Assembly (NCBI RefSeq): GCF_014230085.1
Contig: NZ_JACHVB010000064.1
Coordinates: forward strand, 124,001-188,000
Source of the DNA: Ruficoccus amylovorans
Lineage (GTDB): Bacteria; Verrucomicrobiota; Verrucomicrobiia; Opitutales; Cerasicoccaceae
DNA length: 64,000 nucleotides
Reading direction: 5' to 3'
Within the stretch, counting starts at the first letter, position 1. Every line of letters starts with the position of its first letter. A program made the translations under genes and the position numbers. This document shows positions 10,825 through 18,353 of the stretch, piece after piece. The notes below the pieces were generated by a model. That model was not told the origin of the DNA. It ran no database searches and saw only the letters and a list, made by a program, of their open reading frames with translations.

Positions 10825-10899
10825 TTAACAGGAAGAGCGGAAAGAACGCTAAGTAAGGCCGGAGGTGCCTCTTTCCTTTCTTCCCGGCCTTCCTGTTAA
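10825..10899. repeat. Inverted-arm repeat (TTAACAGGAAG family), copy 1
   Basis: TTAACAGGAAG at 10825-10835 is mirrored by CTTCCTGTTAA at 10889-10899. Similarity between the arms continues inward through GCGGAAAGAACGC-like sequence. The unit, including an upstream TCTTGAT, recurs at 32763-32858, and a half copy is at 37485-37500. It follows the end of a plus-strand gene, which is a typical BIME/REP-like position. Confidence 0.75.
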
Positions 10900-11001
10900 T
10901 TCTTTGAAAGGTGTCGAATTGGGTGAAAAAGTGGTGTAAGCTTTTATAAGGGGCGGCTTTCCTTCTGCCCCGCGAAAAAGAACTGGCGCGCGCTCGCGGG
11001 C

Positions 11002-13104
11002 GTGGACATGGTGAGGGGCATGGATTTTTCCGGACCCAGTGTCAGCATTGGCGACCAGTTCGCCCCCATCGACTACGAGCGCGAGCTTAACCCGCAGCAA
11101 CTGGCCGCGGTCAAGGCCGCTGACGGGCCGGCGCTGGTGCTGGCCGGGGCGGGCTCGGGCAAGACGCGGACGCTGACCTACCGCGTGGCCTGGCTGCTGG
11201 AGCAGGGCGTTTACGCCGGGGAGATTCTCCTGCTCACCTTCACCAACAAGGCCGCCCGTGAGATGCTCGGTCGGGTGGAGGACCTGACCGGCGTGCCCCG
11301 CTGGAAGTTCTGGGGCGGGACTTTTCACTCCATCGGGCAGCGCACGCTGCGTACGCACGGCGCGACGGTCGGGATCGAGAAGGGCTTTACGATCCTCGAC
11401 CAGGGCGACGCCGAGTCCCTCCTCGGCGATGTCATCCGCGAGCGCGACAGCACGTTTCTCAAAAACAAGGACCACCCGAAGGCCCGCGTCGTGGCCGAGA
11501 TGATCAGCTATGCCCGCAACACGCGGCAGCCGCTGGAGAACGTCATCCTCTCGCGCTACCCGTGGCTGGAGGACATGGTCGAGACGCTGCTGGGCTTTGC
11601 CCGTGGCTACGCCGAACGCAAGCTGCGCCAGCAGACGCTCGATTACGACGACTTGCTGGAGTACTGGCTCAAGCTTCTGGAAACCGATGCGCAGGCCCGC
11701 GATTATTATCAGGACCGCTTCCGCTACGTCCTGGTGGACGAGTTTCAGGACACGAACAAACTTCAGGGCTCCATTGTCAACCTGCTCGCGGCCAAGCGCC
11801 GCAACGTCATGGTCGTGGGCGACAACTGGCAGTGCATCTACACCTGGCGCGGGGCCGAGTTCGCCAACATGGAGGACTTCGCCGACGTTTTTCCCGAGCG
11901 CACGATTTACAAGATCGAGACCAACTACCGTTCCAGCCCGCAGATCCTGAATTTCGCCAACCACATGATGGGTGGTCACCCGTCCATCCCCGGCTACCCG
12001 CTGGAGCTTCAGGCGCACCAGCCGTCGCGGGACCGGCCCTACGTGTTGCCGTGTATGGACACGCGCCAGCAGGCGGACATCGTTATCCGGCGGCTGGAGG
12101 GGCTGCGAGAGGAAGGGCGCTCGCTCAAGGACGTGGCCGTCCTCTACCGCGCCCACTATCAGGCGATGGATCTTCAGATGGAGCTTTCCCGCCGTGGCGT
12201 GCCCTACACGATTACCAGTGGCGTGCGTTTCTTCGAGCAGGCGCACATCCGCGATCTCGTAGCGCAGTTGCGGTTGGTGGCCAATCCGCGTGATAGCGCC
12301 GCCTTTGAGCGGCTGGTCATGCTCCTGCCGCGGGTGGGCGCAGTCACCGCGAAAAAACTCTACAAGCAGGCGCACGAGCTGGCGGAAAAGGAACGCACTT
12401 CGCTCGTCTGGGCGTTGCTGGGCGAGCCGGTTCTGAAAAAAGTCCCCGCCGATGCCCGCGAGGACTGGACGCAGATGGCGCAAAGCCTGCTCGACATGGA
12501 GCGTGCTATGGGCGGCCCAGCGGTGGCCCCGCCGGAAAAGCTCGATCCCGACCTCTTCGACCACGCCAAAAAACAGCAACCGGGTGAGACGCGTGTGGCA
12601 GCTACGCCGCAGGAAGTGGTCAAACTCGCCATCGAAGGCTGGTACGGCGACTACCTGCGCAACCTTTATGATAACTGGCAAAGCCGCCGTGACGATCTCG
12701 ACAGTTTACTCGGGTTCGCTGCCCGCTACGAGGACATGACGGAGCTGCTCGCCCAACTGGTTTTGCTCAACTCCGAGACCAGCGACCGCCGGATCGACCC
12801 GGAGGAGGAGACGGTCAAGCTGACGACCATTCACCAGTCGAAGGGGCTGGAGTTCCCGGTCGTGTTCGTGCTCGGCTTGTCCGAAGGGCTGCTCCCGCTC
12901 AAGCGGGCTATCGAAGACGGTGATGTCGAGGAGGAGCGCCGCCTGCTCTATGTGGCCGTGACCCGAGCGATGGAGGAGCTCTACCTGTGCTTCCCGCGCG
13001 TGACGACGTCCGGCGGGCCGCCCCAGATCATGGAGCCCTCGCGATTCCTGACTGCTGTATCCGAAGAGTACTACGAGGTGCTGCGAACCGGCGGCGGGCG
13101 CTGA
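11002..13104 (+). CDS. UvrD/PcrA/Rep-type superfamily 1A DNA helicase
   Basis: A protein of about 700 residues with the full SF1A motif set. Walker A AGAGSGKT is at 48-55, preceded by LNPQQLAAV (Q motif). Motif Ia is LTFTNKAAREM. Motif II is VDEFQDTN at about 246-253, followed by VVGDNWQCIYTWRGA. NYRSS is motif IV-like, motif V is TIHQSKGLEFPVVFV near 609, and motif VI is LLYVAVTRAMEELYL. The family unwinds DNA 3'-5' in repair and replication restart. Which paralogue it is (UvrD, PcrA or Rep) cannot be fixed from sequence alone. The GTG at 11002 begins this frame; the ATG at 11020, preceded by GAGGGGC, is an equally good start. Confidence 0.92.
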   Translation: MDMVRGMDFSGPSVSIGDQFAPIDYERELNPQQLAAVKAADGPALVLAGAGSGKTRTLTYRVAWLLEQGVYAGEILLLTFTNKAAREMLGRVEDLTGVPRWKFWGGTFHSIGQRTLRTHGATVGIEKGFTILDQGDAESLLGDVIRERDSTFLKNKDHPKARVVAEMISYARNTRQPLENVILSRYPWLEDMVETLLGFARGYAERKLRQQTLDYDDLLEYWLKLLETDAQARDYYQDRFRYVLVDEFQDTNKLQGSIVNLLAAKRRNVMVVGDNWQCIYTWRGAEFANMEDFADVFPERTIYKIETNYRSSPQILNFANHMMGGHPSIPGYPLELQAHQPSRDRPYVLPCMDTRQQADIVIRRLEGLREEGRSLKDVAVLYRAHYQAMDLQMELSRRGVPYTITSGVRFFEQAHIRDLVAQLRLVANPRDSAAFERLVMLLPRVGAVTAKKLYKQAHELAEKERTSLVWALLGEPVLKKVPADAREDWTQMAQSLLDMERAMGGPAVAPPEKLDPDLFDHAKKQQPGETRVAATPQEVVKLAIEGWYGDYLRNLYDNWQSRRDDLDSLLGFAARYEDMTELLAQLVLLNSETSDRRIDPEEETVKLTTIHQSKGLEFPVVFVLGLSEGLLPLKRAIEDGDVEEERRLLYVAVTRAMEELYLCFPRVTTSGGPPQIMEPSRFLTAVSEEYYEVLRTGGGR

Positions 13105-13130
13105 GCACAATGTAGCTTAAAGACGACGAC

Positions 13131-13168
13131 AAAAAAACGCCGGGCACCCAAGGGTGCCCGGCGTTTTA
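13131..13168. terminator. Bidirectional intrinsic terminator between uvrD-like and lipoprotein genes
   Basis: A-run at 13131-13137, stem CGCCGGGCACCC pairing with GGGTGCCCGGCG across a two-base loop, then TTTT from 13164. It is convergently placed after the plus-strand helicase and the minus-strand lipoprotein, so it can serve both. Confidence 0.9.
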
Positions 13169-13199
13169 TTAAATATGTATCCAAAAACGGATACGAAGT

Positions 13200-13430
13200 T
13201 TACTCGGTTGCGTCCTTGACCTTTTCCTTGGTGTCGTCGTAGGCGTCCTTGATGGCATCGCCGGTTTGGTCAGCGGTCTTGCTGATGGCGTCACCAGTCT
13301 TGTCGGCGGCCTCGGAGATATGGTCACCGGCGTCCTTCATGTCTTGCTTGGCGTCCTTGCTGCAACCAGCGGCAAAGGTGAGGGCGGCAGCGGCGGTGAG
13401 AGCTGTCAAAAAGCGGATAAGTGATTTCAT
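13200..13430 (-). CDS. Small lipoprotein with TGDAI repeats (paralogue A)
   Basis: A 76-residue protein with a type II signal peptide: MKSLIRFLTALTAAAALTFAAGC, lipobox Cys at position 23. The mature part is a highly charged, repetitive amphipathic helix (DKTGDAISKTADQTGDAIKDAYDD) with 7- to 11-residue periodicity, like apolipoprotein- or LEA-type helices and entericidin-like small lipoproteins. Function is not known; an envelope stress or surface-coating role is only a guess. A paralogue with the same start (MKSL-RxLTAL) lies 226 bases upstream in the same orientation, evidence for a tandem duplication. Confidence 0.8.
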   Translation of the reverse strand: MKSLIRFLTALTAAAALTFAAGCSKDAKQDMKDAGDHISEAADKTGDAISKTADQTGDAIKDAYDDTKEKVKDATE

Positions 13431-13593
13431 GATGAATAGATGGTTATCTGGTTGTTGTCGTGATAGTCGCGAAGACTATCCCACCAGCATGTCACAGCCT
13501 TTCATGGCTGCAATGACAAAAAAGATGAGCTTTTACTCGTTTGATTGCCCCCGGCCGGGAAATCCAGACGAGTCTGGAGTGATGATTGCGGGC

Positions 13594-13626
13594 ATAAAAA
13601 AGCGCCGGATGGTGTACATCCGGCGC
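13594..13626 (-). terminator. Intrinsic terminator after lipoprotein paralogue B
   Basis: Perfect 10-bp stem GCGCCGGATG / CATCCGGCGC (13602-13611 and 13617-13626) with a five-base loop and an A-run at 13596-13601 that reads as a U-tract on the minus strand. Confidence 0.88.
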
Positions 13627-13656
13627 AGGAGGGAATTGTTCTGAACTCTGGCGGCG

Positions 13657-13863
13657 TTAGTTGGCCTTGTCGGCGGCGTCTTCCACGCTGTCACCAGCGT
13701 CTTCGACGGCATCACCCACGGCGTCACCAGCCTTGTCGGCGGCTTTGGAAATGCTGTCTCCGGCGTCTTCGAGATGGTCGCCGGTCGATTTTTCACAACC
13801 TGCGACGAACAGAATAAGTCCGGCGGCCATGAGTGCAGTCAGTAAGCGGGTCAATGATTTCAT
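13657..13863 (-). CDS. Small lipoprotein with AGDAV/EDAGDS repeats (paralogue B)
   Basis: A 68-residue predicted lipoprotein. The signal MKSLTRLLTALMAAGLILFVAGC places the lipobox Cys at 23, exactly as in the paralogue at 13200-13430. The mature chain repeats AGD-(S/A)-(I/V) units (DAGDSISKAADKAGDAVGDA), predicting a long charged amphipathic helix. It has its own downstream terminator, so the two paralogues are separate transcription units. The sequence shows no enzymatic motif. Confidence 0.8.
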   Translation of the reverse strand: MKSLTRLLTALMAAGLILFVAGCEKSTGDHLEDAGDSISKAADKAGDAVGDAVEDAGDSVEDAADKAN

Positions 13864-14052
13864 AATGATAATAGTTGGATGTTGTTTATGATGATCCAGT
13901 GCAGACTATTTTCTGTAACGATAGCCAGTATAGGCCAACTTCCCGCTTGATGCAAAGCCTGACGGCTTTTTTTACCCCAAGGTCAACCGCTGTTTCAGGC
14001 CGCCATGCGCGACTGTGAGTGGCTTACGGGTGCCGGAGGCGGGGTAATGCGC

Positions 14053-14571
14053 TCAGGCCGTTTTTTGATAATCTTGCCAGACCAGATGGAAACTGGGCGC
14101 GTAACCATCGGGATGGCCCGCCATGTCAGCGGTGAGTTCCGGGGGCGTGAACCAGCGCCCTTCGCTGATTTCCTCCGGGTCAAAGGTGATCTCTCCATCC
14201 CAGACGAGCTTGTAGACAAAGATAAATTCATAGCCTGTGGCCCGGCAGGGGCTGTGCGAGAAGAGGGTGTCGAGGGCATCGACGCCGGGAATGCTGATGC
14301 CAAGCTCTTCGCCCAGCTCGCGGACGGCCGCGGTGCTGTAGTTTTCCCCGGCATCCACATGGCCGGAGCACGAGGTGGTCCAGCGGTTGGGGTAGGTGTC
14401 TTTGGTCGGAGAGCGACGCTGCATGTAGATGTCCCCCCGGCTGTTGAAGACCAGGATGTGCACGGCGCGGTGGAAAAGCCGCCGCCGGTGGACTTCATGC
14501 CGGGGTAGCTGCATGATGACTTGGTCGCGCTGGTTTACGACGTCGAAAGGTTCGTCTGGATTGGAAGGCAT
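14053..14571 (-). CDS. NUDIX hydrolase (IPP isomerase-like/YfcD-like)
   Basis: A 172-residue protein with a canonical Nudix box from G70 to I92: GHVDAGENYSTAAVRELGEE, then LGI, giving G-x5-E-x7-R-E-x2-E-E-x-G. N-terminal residues read LPRHEVHRRRLFHRAVHILVFN, with YPNRWTTSCSGH before the box. This matches the subgroup containing E. coli YfcD and type I isopentenyl diphosphate isomerase. Substrate is therefore uncertain: a nucleotide-sugar or CoA-type pyrophosphate is as likely as IPP. No true Idi active-site set can be confirmed by eye. Confidence 0.85.
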   Translation of the reverse strand: MPSNPDEPFDVVNQRDQVIMQLPRHEVHRRRLFHRAVHILVFNSRGDIYMQRRSPTKDTYPNRWTTSCSGHVDAGENYSTAAVRELGEELGISIPGVDALDTLFSHSPCRATGYEFIFVYKLVWDGEITFDPEEISEGRWFTPPELTADMAGHPDGYAPSFHLVWQDYQKTA

Positions 14572-14681
14572 GGCGAGGGTGGGGGACGAGATAGTTATGT
14601 AGTGGAAAATGGATACGGATGGGGCTTCCGTTGTGGATGAGTCAGGTTGTTCCGGATGTATGAATGACTGCGGTCAAAAGT

Positions 14682-15401
14682 TTAGAGGTCGCCGCCGAGT
14701 GGTTGCAGCCAGATTTCATCGACCACGGTTTTGGCCGGGAGTTCCCAGGCATTCACGACGGCCTGCGCCACATCGGCGGCGGGCATGAGGCGTTCGTGCT
14801 TGGTCGCCTCGTCCAGGCCGGACATGTCCCAGGCGTTGGTGTGGGTGGGGCCGGGCAGGATGCAGATCACGCGCACGCCGTGTGGGGTTAGCTCCTGGCG
14901 CATGACGCGGGTCATCCCGAGCAGGCCGTACTTGGCGGCGCTGTACGCGGCCATGCCGGGGAAAATCTTGCGCGAGGCGGAGGAGGCGATGTTGATGATC
15001 GTGCCGCGTTTGCGCTCGGCCATGCCGGGGGCGAAGGCCCGCGACACGAGAAAGGCGCTGCGTAGATTGGCCGCGATAACGGTGTCGAACTCCTCGGTGT
15101 TGAGATCCAGAAAAGGTTTGGCGAGGAAGAAACCGGCGTTGTTGACGATGCCGTCGGGCTCGCCCTGAGTGTTGCGGACAGCTTCGGCCAAGGCGGTGAC
15201 GGCGTCGGCGTCGGAGACATCGCAGGTGTAGGCGCGGGCTTCCACGCCGAGCGCCTGACAGGCTTTGGCGGTGGCCGAGAGTTGGTCGGTGGAGCGGGCG
15301 GTGAGGGCGAGGCGACAGTTGCCCTTTTGCGCAAAAGCCAGTGCGATGGCCGCGCCGATGCCGCGTCCGCCGCCAGTGATGACGATCAGGGGATTTTCCA
15401 T
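14682..15401 (-). CDS. Short-chain dehydrogenase/reductase (SDR)
   Basis: A 239-residue classical SDR. TGGGRGIG (9-16) binds the nucleotide; DVSDAD follows strand 4; NNAG is at 87-90. The catalytic set is S140 or S141, Y153 and K157 in AAYSAAKYG. Length matches single-domain SDRs such as FabG or sepiapterin-reductase-like enzymes. The Arg at 13 and 36 favours NADP(H), as an inference. Substrate cannot be assigned. It lies between the NUDIX gene and the ArsR-methyltransferase gene on the same strand, with gaps of about 110 bases each side. Confidence 0.88.
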   Translation of the reverse strand: MENPLIVITGGGRGIGAAIALAFAQKGNCRLALTARSTDQLSATAKACQALGVEARAYTCDVSDADAVTALAEAVRNTQGEPDGIVNNAGFFLAKPFLDLNTEEFDTVIAANLRSAFLVSRAFAPGMAERKRGTIINIASSASRKIFPGMAAYSAAKYGLLGMTRVMRQELTPHGVRVICILPGPTHTNAWDMSGLDEATKHERLMPAADVAQAVVNAWELPAKTVVDEIWLQPLGGDL

Positions 15402-15515
15402 GCGCAGAGGTTAATTCCCGCCCGGCGTTCCGCCAAGCCGCGATGTCATAATATTTTCACCGCAGCATTGGAGTGGATGAACCTCCTTGTTCTGTCGAGG
15501 CCGGTGGACGTGACC

Positions 15516-16454
15516 TTATTCGAGAGGTCGCACACCGCTGGCCAGCAAAGTCTCGAAATACGGTTCCTGCTCTTCGCGGGCGACGATAGAGACATCGACG
15601 TGCTCGAAGCCCAGTTCCTTGAGCCACTGGTAGAGGGTGTTTTCGGCGAAGCCCAGCCAGGTGTCGGCGTAGAGGTCGCGGGCTTTTTCAAAGGCGTGCT
15701 CCTTGAGGTCGAGCACGATGAGCCGCCCGCCGGGCTTGAGGATGCGGTGCGCCTCGGAGAGGGCACGGAAGGGCTTGCGGGCGTGGTGGAGGGCCTGGCT
15801 GAGGTAGGCGAGATCCACGCTGGCATCCTTCAGCGGGACGTCCTCGATGTCGCCGAGCTGGTAGTAAAGGTTGTCAATGCCGTGACGTTCGGCCAGGTCG
15901 GTGCCGACTTCGACCATTTTGGGGGAGTTGTCGATGCAGTAAACCGCTTCGGCCCGCTGGGCCAGCAATTGCGCCAGGACGCCTTCGCCCGCGCCGAGGT
16001 CGGCGATCTTGATTTTGGGGGTCAGGTGGAGGAGGAAATGCCCGATGCCCTCCCAGGAGCGGCCGGGGCAGTAGTTTTTGCCCAAACGCCCGGCGACCTG
16101 GTTAAAATACTGCTCGGCCTGGCGGCGGCGCTTGTCGAGGATGCGGGCGAGGTTGGCGGCATCGATTTCCAGCTCGGGCTGGTGGGCCGTGGCGCGGCAG
16201 GCGGCCTCGATGAGCTGGCGCTCGCCAGCGGGGAGGTTGCGCGCGAGGGAGTAAAAGCTGCGCTTGCCGTCGCGGCGGTCGGAGGTCAGCCCGCCCTTGC
16301 GCAACAGGGAGAGGTGCGAGGAGATGCGCGACTGGCCCATGCCGAGGATTTCCTGAAGCTCCGCCACGGATAGCTCTTCTTGCACGAGCAGGGCCACCAC
16401 GCGCAGGCGGGTGGGGTCGGCCAGGAGTTTCAGCGTCTCAAGCGGGTCGGACAT
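15516..16454 (-). CDS. ArsR-family regulator fused to SAM-dependent methyltransferase
   Basis: A 312-residue two-domain protein. Residues 1-90 form an ArsR-type winged helix (LLADPTRLRVVALL, then MGQSRISSHLSLLRKGGL as the recognition region). Residues from about 140 form a class I methyltransferase with motif I ADLGAGEGVLAQLL at 151-164, IDNSPKMVEV, and ALHHARKPFRAL. This fusion is known in several phyla and is often tied to methionine/SAM-cycle control; here no met gene is adjacent. Metal-binding cysteines of classical ArsR are not evident. It is divergent from the AT-rich deaminase island. Confidence 0.87.
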   Translation of the reverse strand: MSDPLETLKLLADPTRLRVVALLVQEELSVAELQEILGMGQSRISSHLSLLRKGGLTSDRRDGKRSFYSLARNLPAGERQLIEAACRATAHQPELEIDAANLARILDKRRRQAEQYFNQVAGRLGKNYCPGRSWEGIGHFLLHLTPKIKIADLGAGEGVLAQLLAQRAEAVYCIDNSPKMVEVGTDLAERHGIDNLYYQLGDIEDVPLKDASVDLAYLSQALHHARKPFRALSEAHRILKPGGRLIVLDLKEHAFEKARDLYADTWLGFAENTLYQWLKELGFEHVDVSIVAREEQEPYFETLLASGVRPLE

Positions 16455-16571
16455 CGCGGGCCATGTTCGCGAGTCGTCAGGCCGGGGTCAATGCGAATGG
16501 AGGGGTGAGGGACTATGATGACGCATGTATGTGTAGTTGACATGTTGTATGGATTGTGATCAACATCTCCT

Positions 16572-18095
16572 ATGGCTGTGCCTGCGCAAAAGGAAAAACC
16601 GATTGAATCTCGATCTTATAATGAGTCTACAATAGAGCTATTGGAGGCTGAGCGTTCTCAAGAATTAGTCATCGCTCTATGTGGCCCTATCGGCACTCAA
16701 ATTCACCAAATAGCCGAGTTAATGAATGAGCGGCTAAATGAACATTACTGCTATGATTCTGAAGTTGTTAAACTAAGCAGTTTTATTGCTGAAAAACACC
16801 CATTTAAGGGACGAGAAGCTGAGCATTTCTCCAAAATTGAGCATTTTATAAACAGTGGAAATTCTATGCGGAATGCGTACGGTGCTGGCGTTCTTGCTGA
16901 ATTGGCCGTTCATTACATTAGTATTAAACGTCACTCTAAGATGAGTGAGAGGCAAGTTCATCCCGGTCCCGTCCGATTTTGCCACATTATCGACTCTATT
17001 AAGAATGTACATGAATTAACGCTCTTAAGGTCTGTGTATTCTGATGTTTTGGTTACAGTTGGTGCATATGATGATAAGGATCGAAGAGTTGCTTCGTTGA
17101 AAAGAAAAGGCGTCAGTGAGGAGGATGTGTATCGGCTCATTGATCGTGATTCTGGTGAAGAATATGATAATGGACAATCCGTCCGAAAAGTTTTTCCTCA
17201 ATGTGACTACTTTATTAATTGCAGTGATGATGTTGAAGATATTCAGGCTAAGGTTGATAGGTTCTTGGGATTGATTACTGGTAGTAGTCTTGTTACTCCT
17301 ACTAACGATGAAAGAAATATGTGCCATGCATATTACGCAGGGCTTAATTCGGCTTGTTTGTCGAGGCAGGTTGGTGCGTCATTGGCAGATTCTAACGGCG
17401 ATCTTATTGGGATTGGATGGAATGATGTCCCTCAATTTGGAGGGGGGTTGTATAGTGAGAATAGTGAGCAGGATAAGCGTTGCTTTAAGATAAAGGATTG
17501 TGTCTGTCATAATGACTTTGAAAAAAATGTCATCATTGACTCAATCGTAGAAGATCTAAGATCTAGTATGAAAACTGAAGATCTAGATCGCTTGCGTGAT
17601 AGACTTCGCCGGGGCCGAATAGGTCAGCTATTGGAATTTTCGCGTTCTGTTCACGCCGAGATGTATGCAATCCTCGATTCGAGCGCGAAGGGCGGTGGCC
17701 TAAGGATCAAGGGAGGTAGCATTTATGTTACCACGTATCCGTGCCATAATTGTGCGCGCCATATTGTCGCTGCAGGGATCCATAACGTCTATTATCTGGA
17801 GCCATATAGTAAAAGTATGGCTATTAGACTTCATGAAGATGCAATTACTGAAAATGTTAATAACTCAAATATGGTAAGGGTTATTCCGTACGAAGGTATT
17901 GGACCGGAGATGTTTGCTCGCTTTTTCAAAATGCCTGAAGGTGGGAGGAAAAAAAACGGGAAAATGATTCCCACGAGGGAAAAAAGCGCTATACTTCGGT
18001 CAAGTTTTTCAATGCGATCGTATCCTCAGTTGGAATCGATTGTTGTTGAATCGCTAAAACGTAAGCAACTAGTCGGAAATGGCAGCAAAAACTAA
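16572..18095 (+). CDS. Anti-phage dCTP deaminase-type protein (AvcD-like)
   Basis: A 507-residue protein. The C-terminal third carries the zinc deaminase signature SVHAEMYAI (H361, E363) and TTYPCHNCARH (C391, C394), as in deoxycytidylate deaminases. The N-terminal half has LCGPIGTQIHQIAEL (36-50), a P-loop-like strand-turn lacking the GK(S/T) lysine, as in a degenerate nucleoside-kinase-like domain. This two-domain layout matches AvcD and the dCTP deaminase defence family, which deplete dCTP on infection by making dUTP precursors. A Cys/His cluster at C304, C310, C312 and H313 may form a second metal site. Base composition is about 40% GC in 17041-17100 against 67% in 19741-19800, which points to recent transfer. 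It overlaps the next ORF by 17 bases. Confidence 0.85.
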   Translation: MAVPAQKEKPIESRSYNESTIELLEAERSQELVIALCGPIGTQIHQIAELMNERLNEHYCYDSEVVKLSSFIAEKHPFKGREAEHFSKIEHFINSGNSMRNAYGAGVLAELAVHYISIKRHSKMSERQVHPGPVRFCHIIDSIKNVHELTLLRSVYSDVLVTVGAYDDKDRRVASLKRKGVSEEDVYRLIDRDSGEEYDNGQSVRKVFPQCDYFINCSDDVEDIQAKVDRFLGLITGSSLVTPTNDERNMCHAYYAGLNSACLSRQVGASLADSNGDLIGIGWNDVPQFGGGLYSENSEQDKRCFKIKDCVCHNDFEKNVIIDSIVEDLRSSMKTEDLDRLRDRLRRGRIGQLLEFSRSVHAEMYAILDSSAKGGGLRIKGGSIYVTTYPCHNCARHIVAAGIHNVYYLEPYSKSMAIRLHEDAITENVNNSNMVRVIPYEGIGPEMFARFFKMPEGGRKKNGKMIPTREKSAILRSSFSMRSYPQLESIVVESLKRKQLVGNGSKN

Positions 18096-18285
18096 AAACC
18101 GGGATTCACGTCAACTAAAGCTTACCTTAAGTAATGAGAAGTCTATGGGTACCGCGCCTCAAATTGAGGGAACAAAGAGCAATATTATTTATTTTAAAAA
18201 TTGCGTAAATAGCGTAAATGAGGAGCGCCGTACAAGAGCCATGCGCTCGATCAGCCGCTTATACGATGAGTTGCGGGAGATGTGA
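18079..18285 (+). CDS. Small ORF overlapping the dCTP deaminase gene, unknown function
   Basis: A 68-codon ORF starting inside the 3' end of the deaminase gene (17-base overlap) and ending just before a terminator, so it is probably co-transcribed and translationally coupled. The product is basic at its start (MAAKTKNRDSRQLKL) and ends with a predicted amphipathic helix (NEERRTRAMRSISRLYDEL). No known family was recognised. It shares the low GC of the island. Described AvcID loci use an upstream RNA (AvcI) as antitoxin, so a downstream protein partner would be different. It could also be a non-functional tail. Confidence 0.55.
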   Translation: MAAKTKNRDSRQLKLTLSNEKSMGTAPQIEGTKSNIIYFKNCVNSVNEERRTRAMRSISRLYDELREM

Positions 18286-18303
18286 TTTCTGACATGAATA
18301 TGC

Positions 18304-18334
18304 AAAAAGGCCGGAGAATTCTCCGGCCTTTTTT
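18304..18334. terminator. Bidirectional intrinsic terminator
   Basis: Perfect palindrome AAAAGGCCGGAG-AATT-CTCCGGCCTTTT with A-run on the left and T-run on the right. It lies between the plus-strand deaminase module and the minus-strand greA-like gene and can end both. Confidence 0.92.
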
Positions 18335-18353
18335 AATAATATAAATTTCGCTC

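Noticed and set aside
10849-12681. 610-codon frame opposite the UvrD-like helicase
   Set aside because: The helicase has every SF1A motif; the opposite frame shows none of a known family and has high Arg/His/Val composition.
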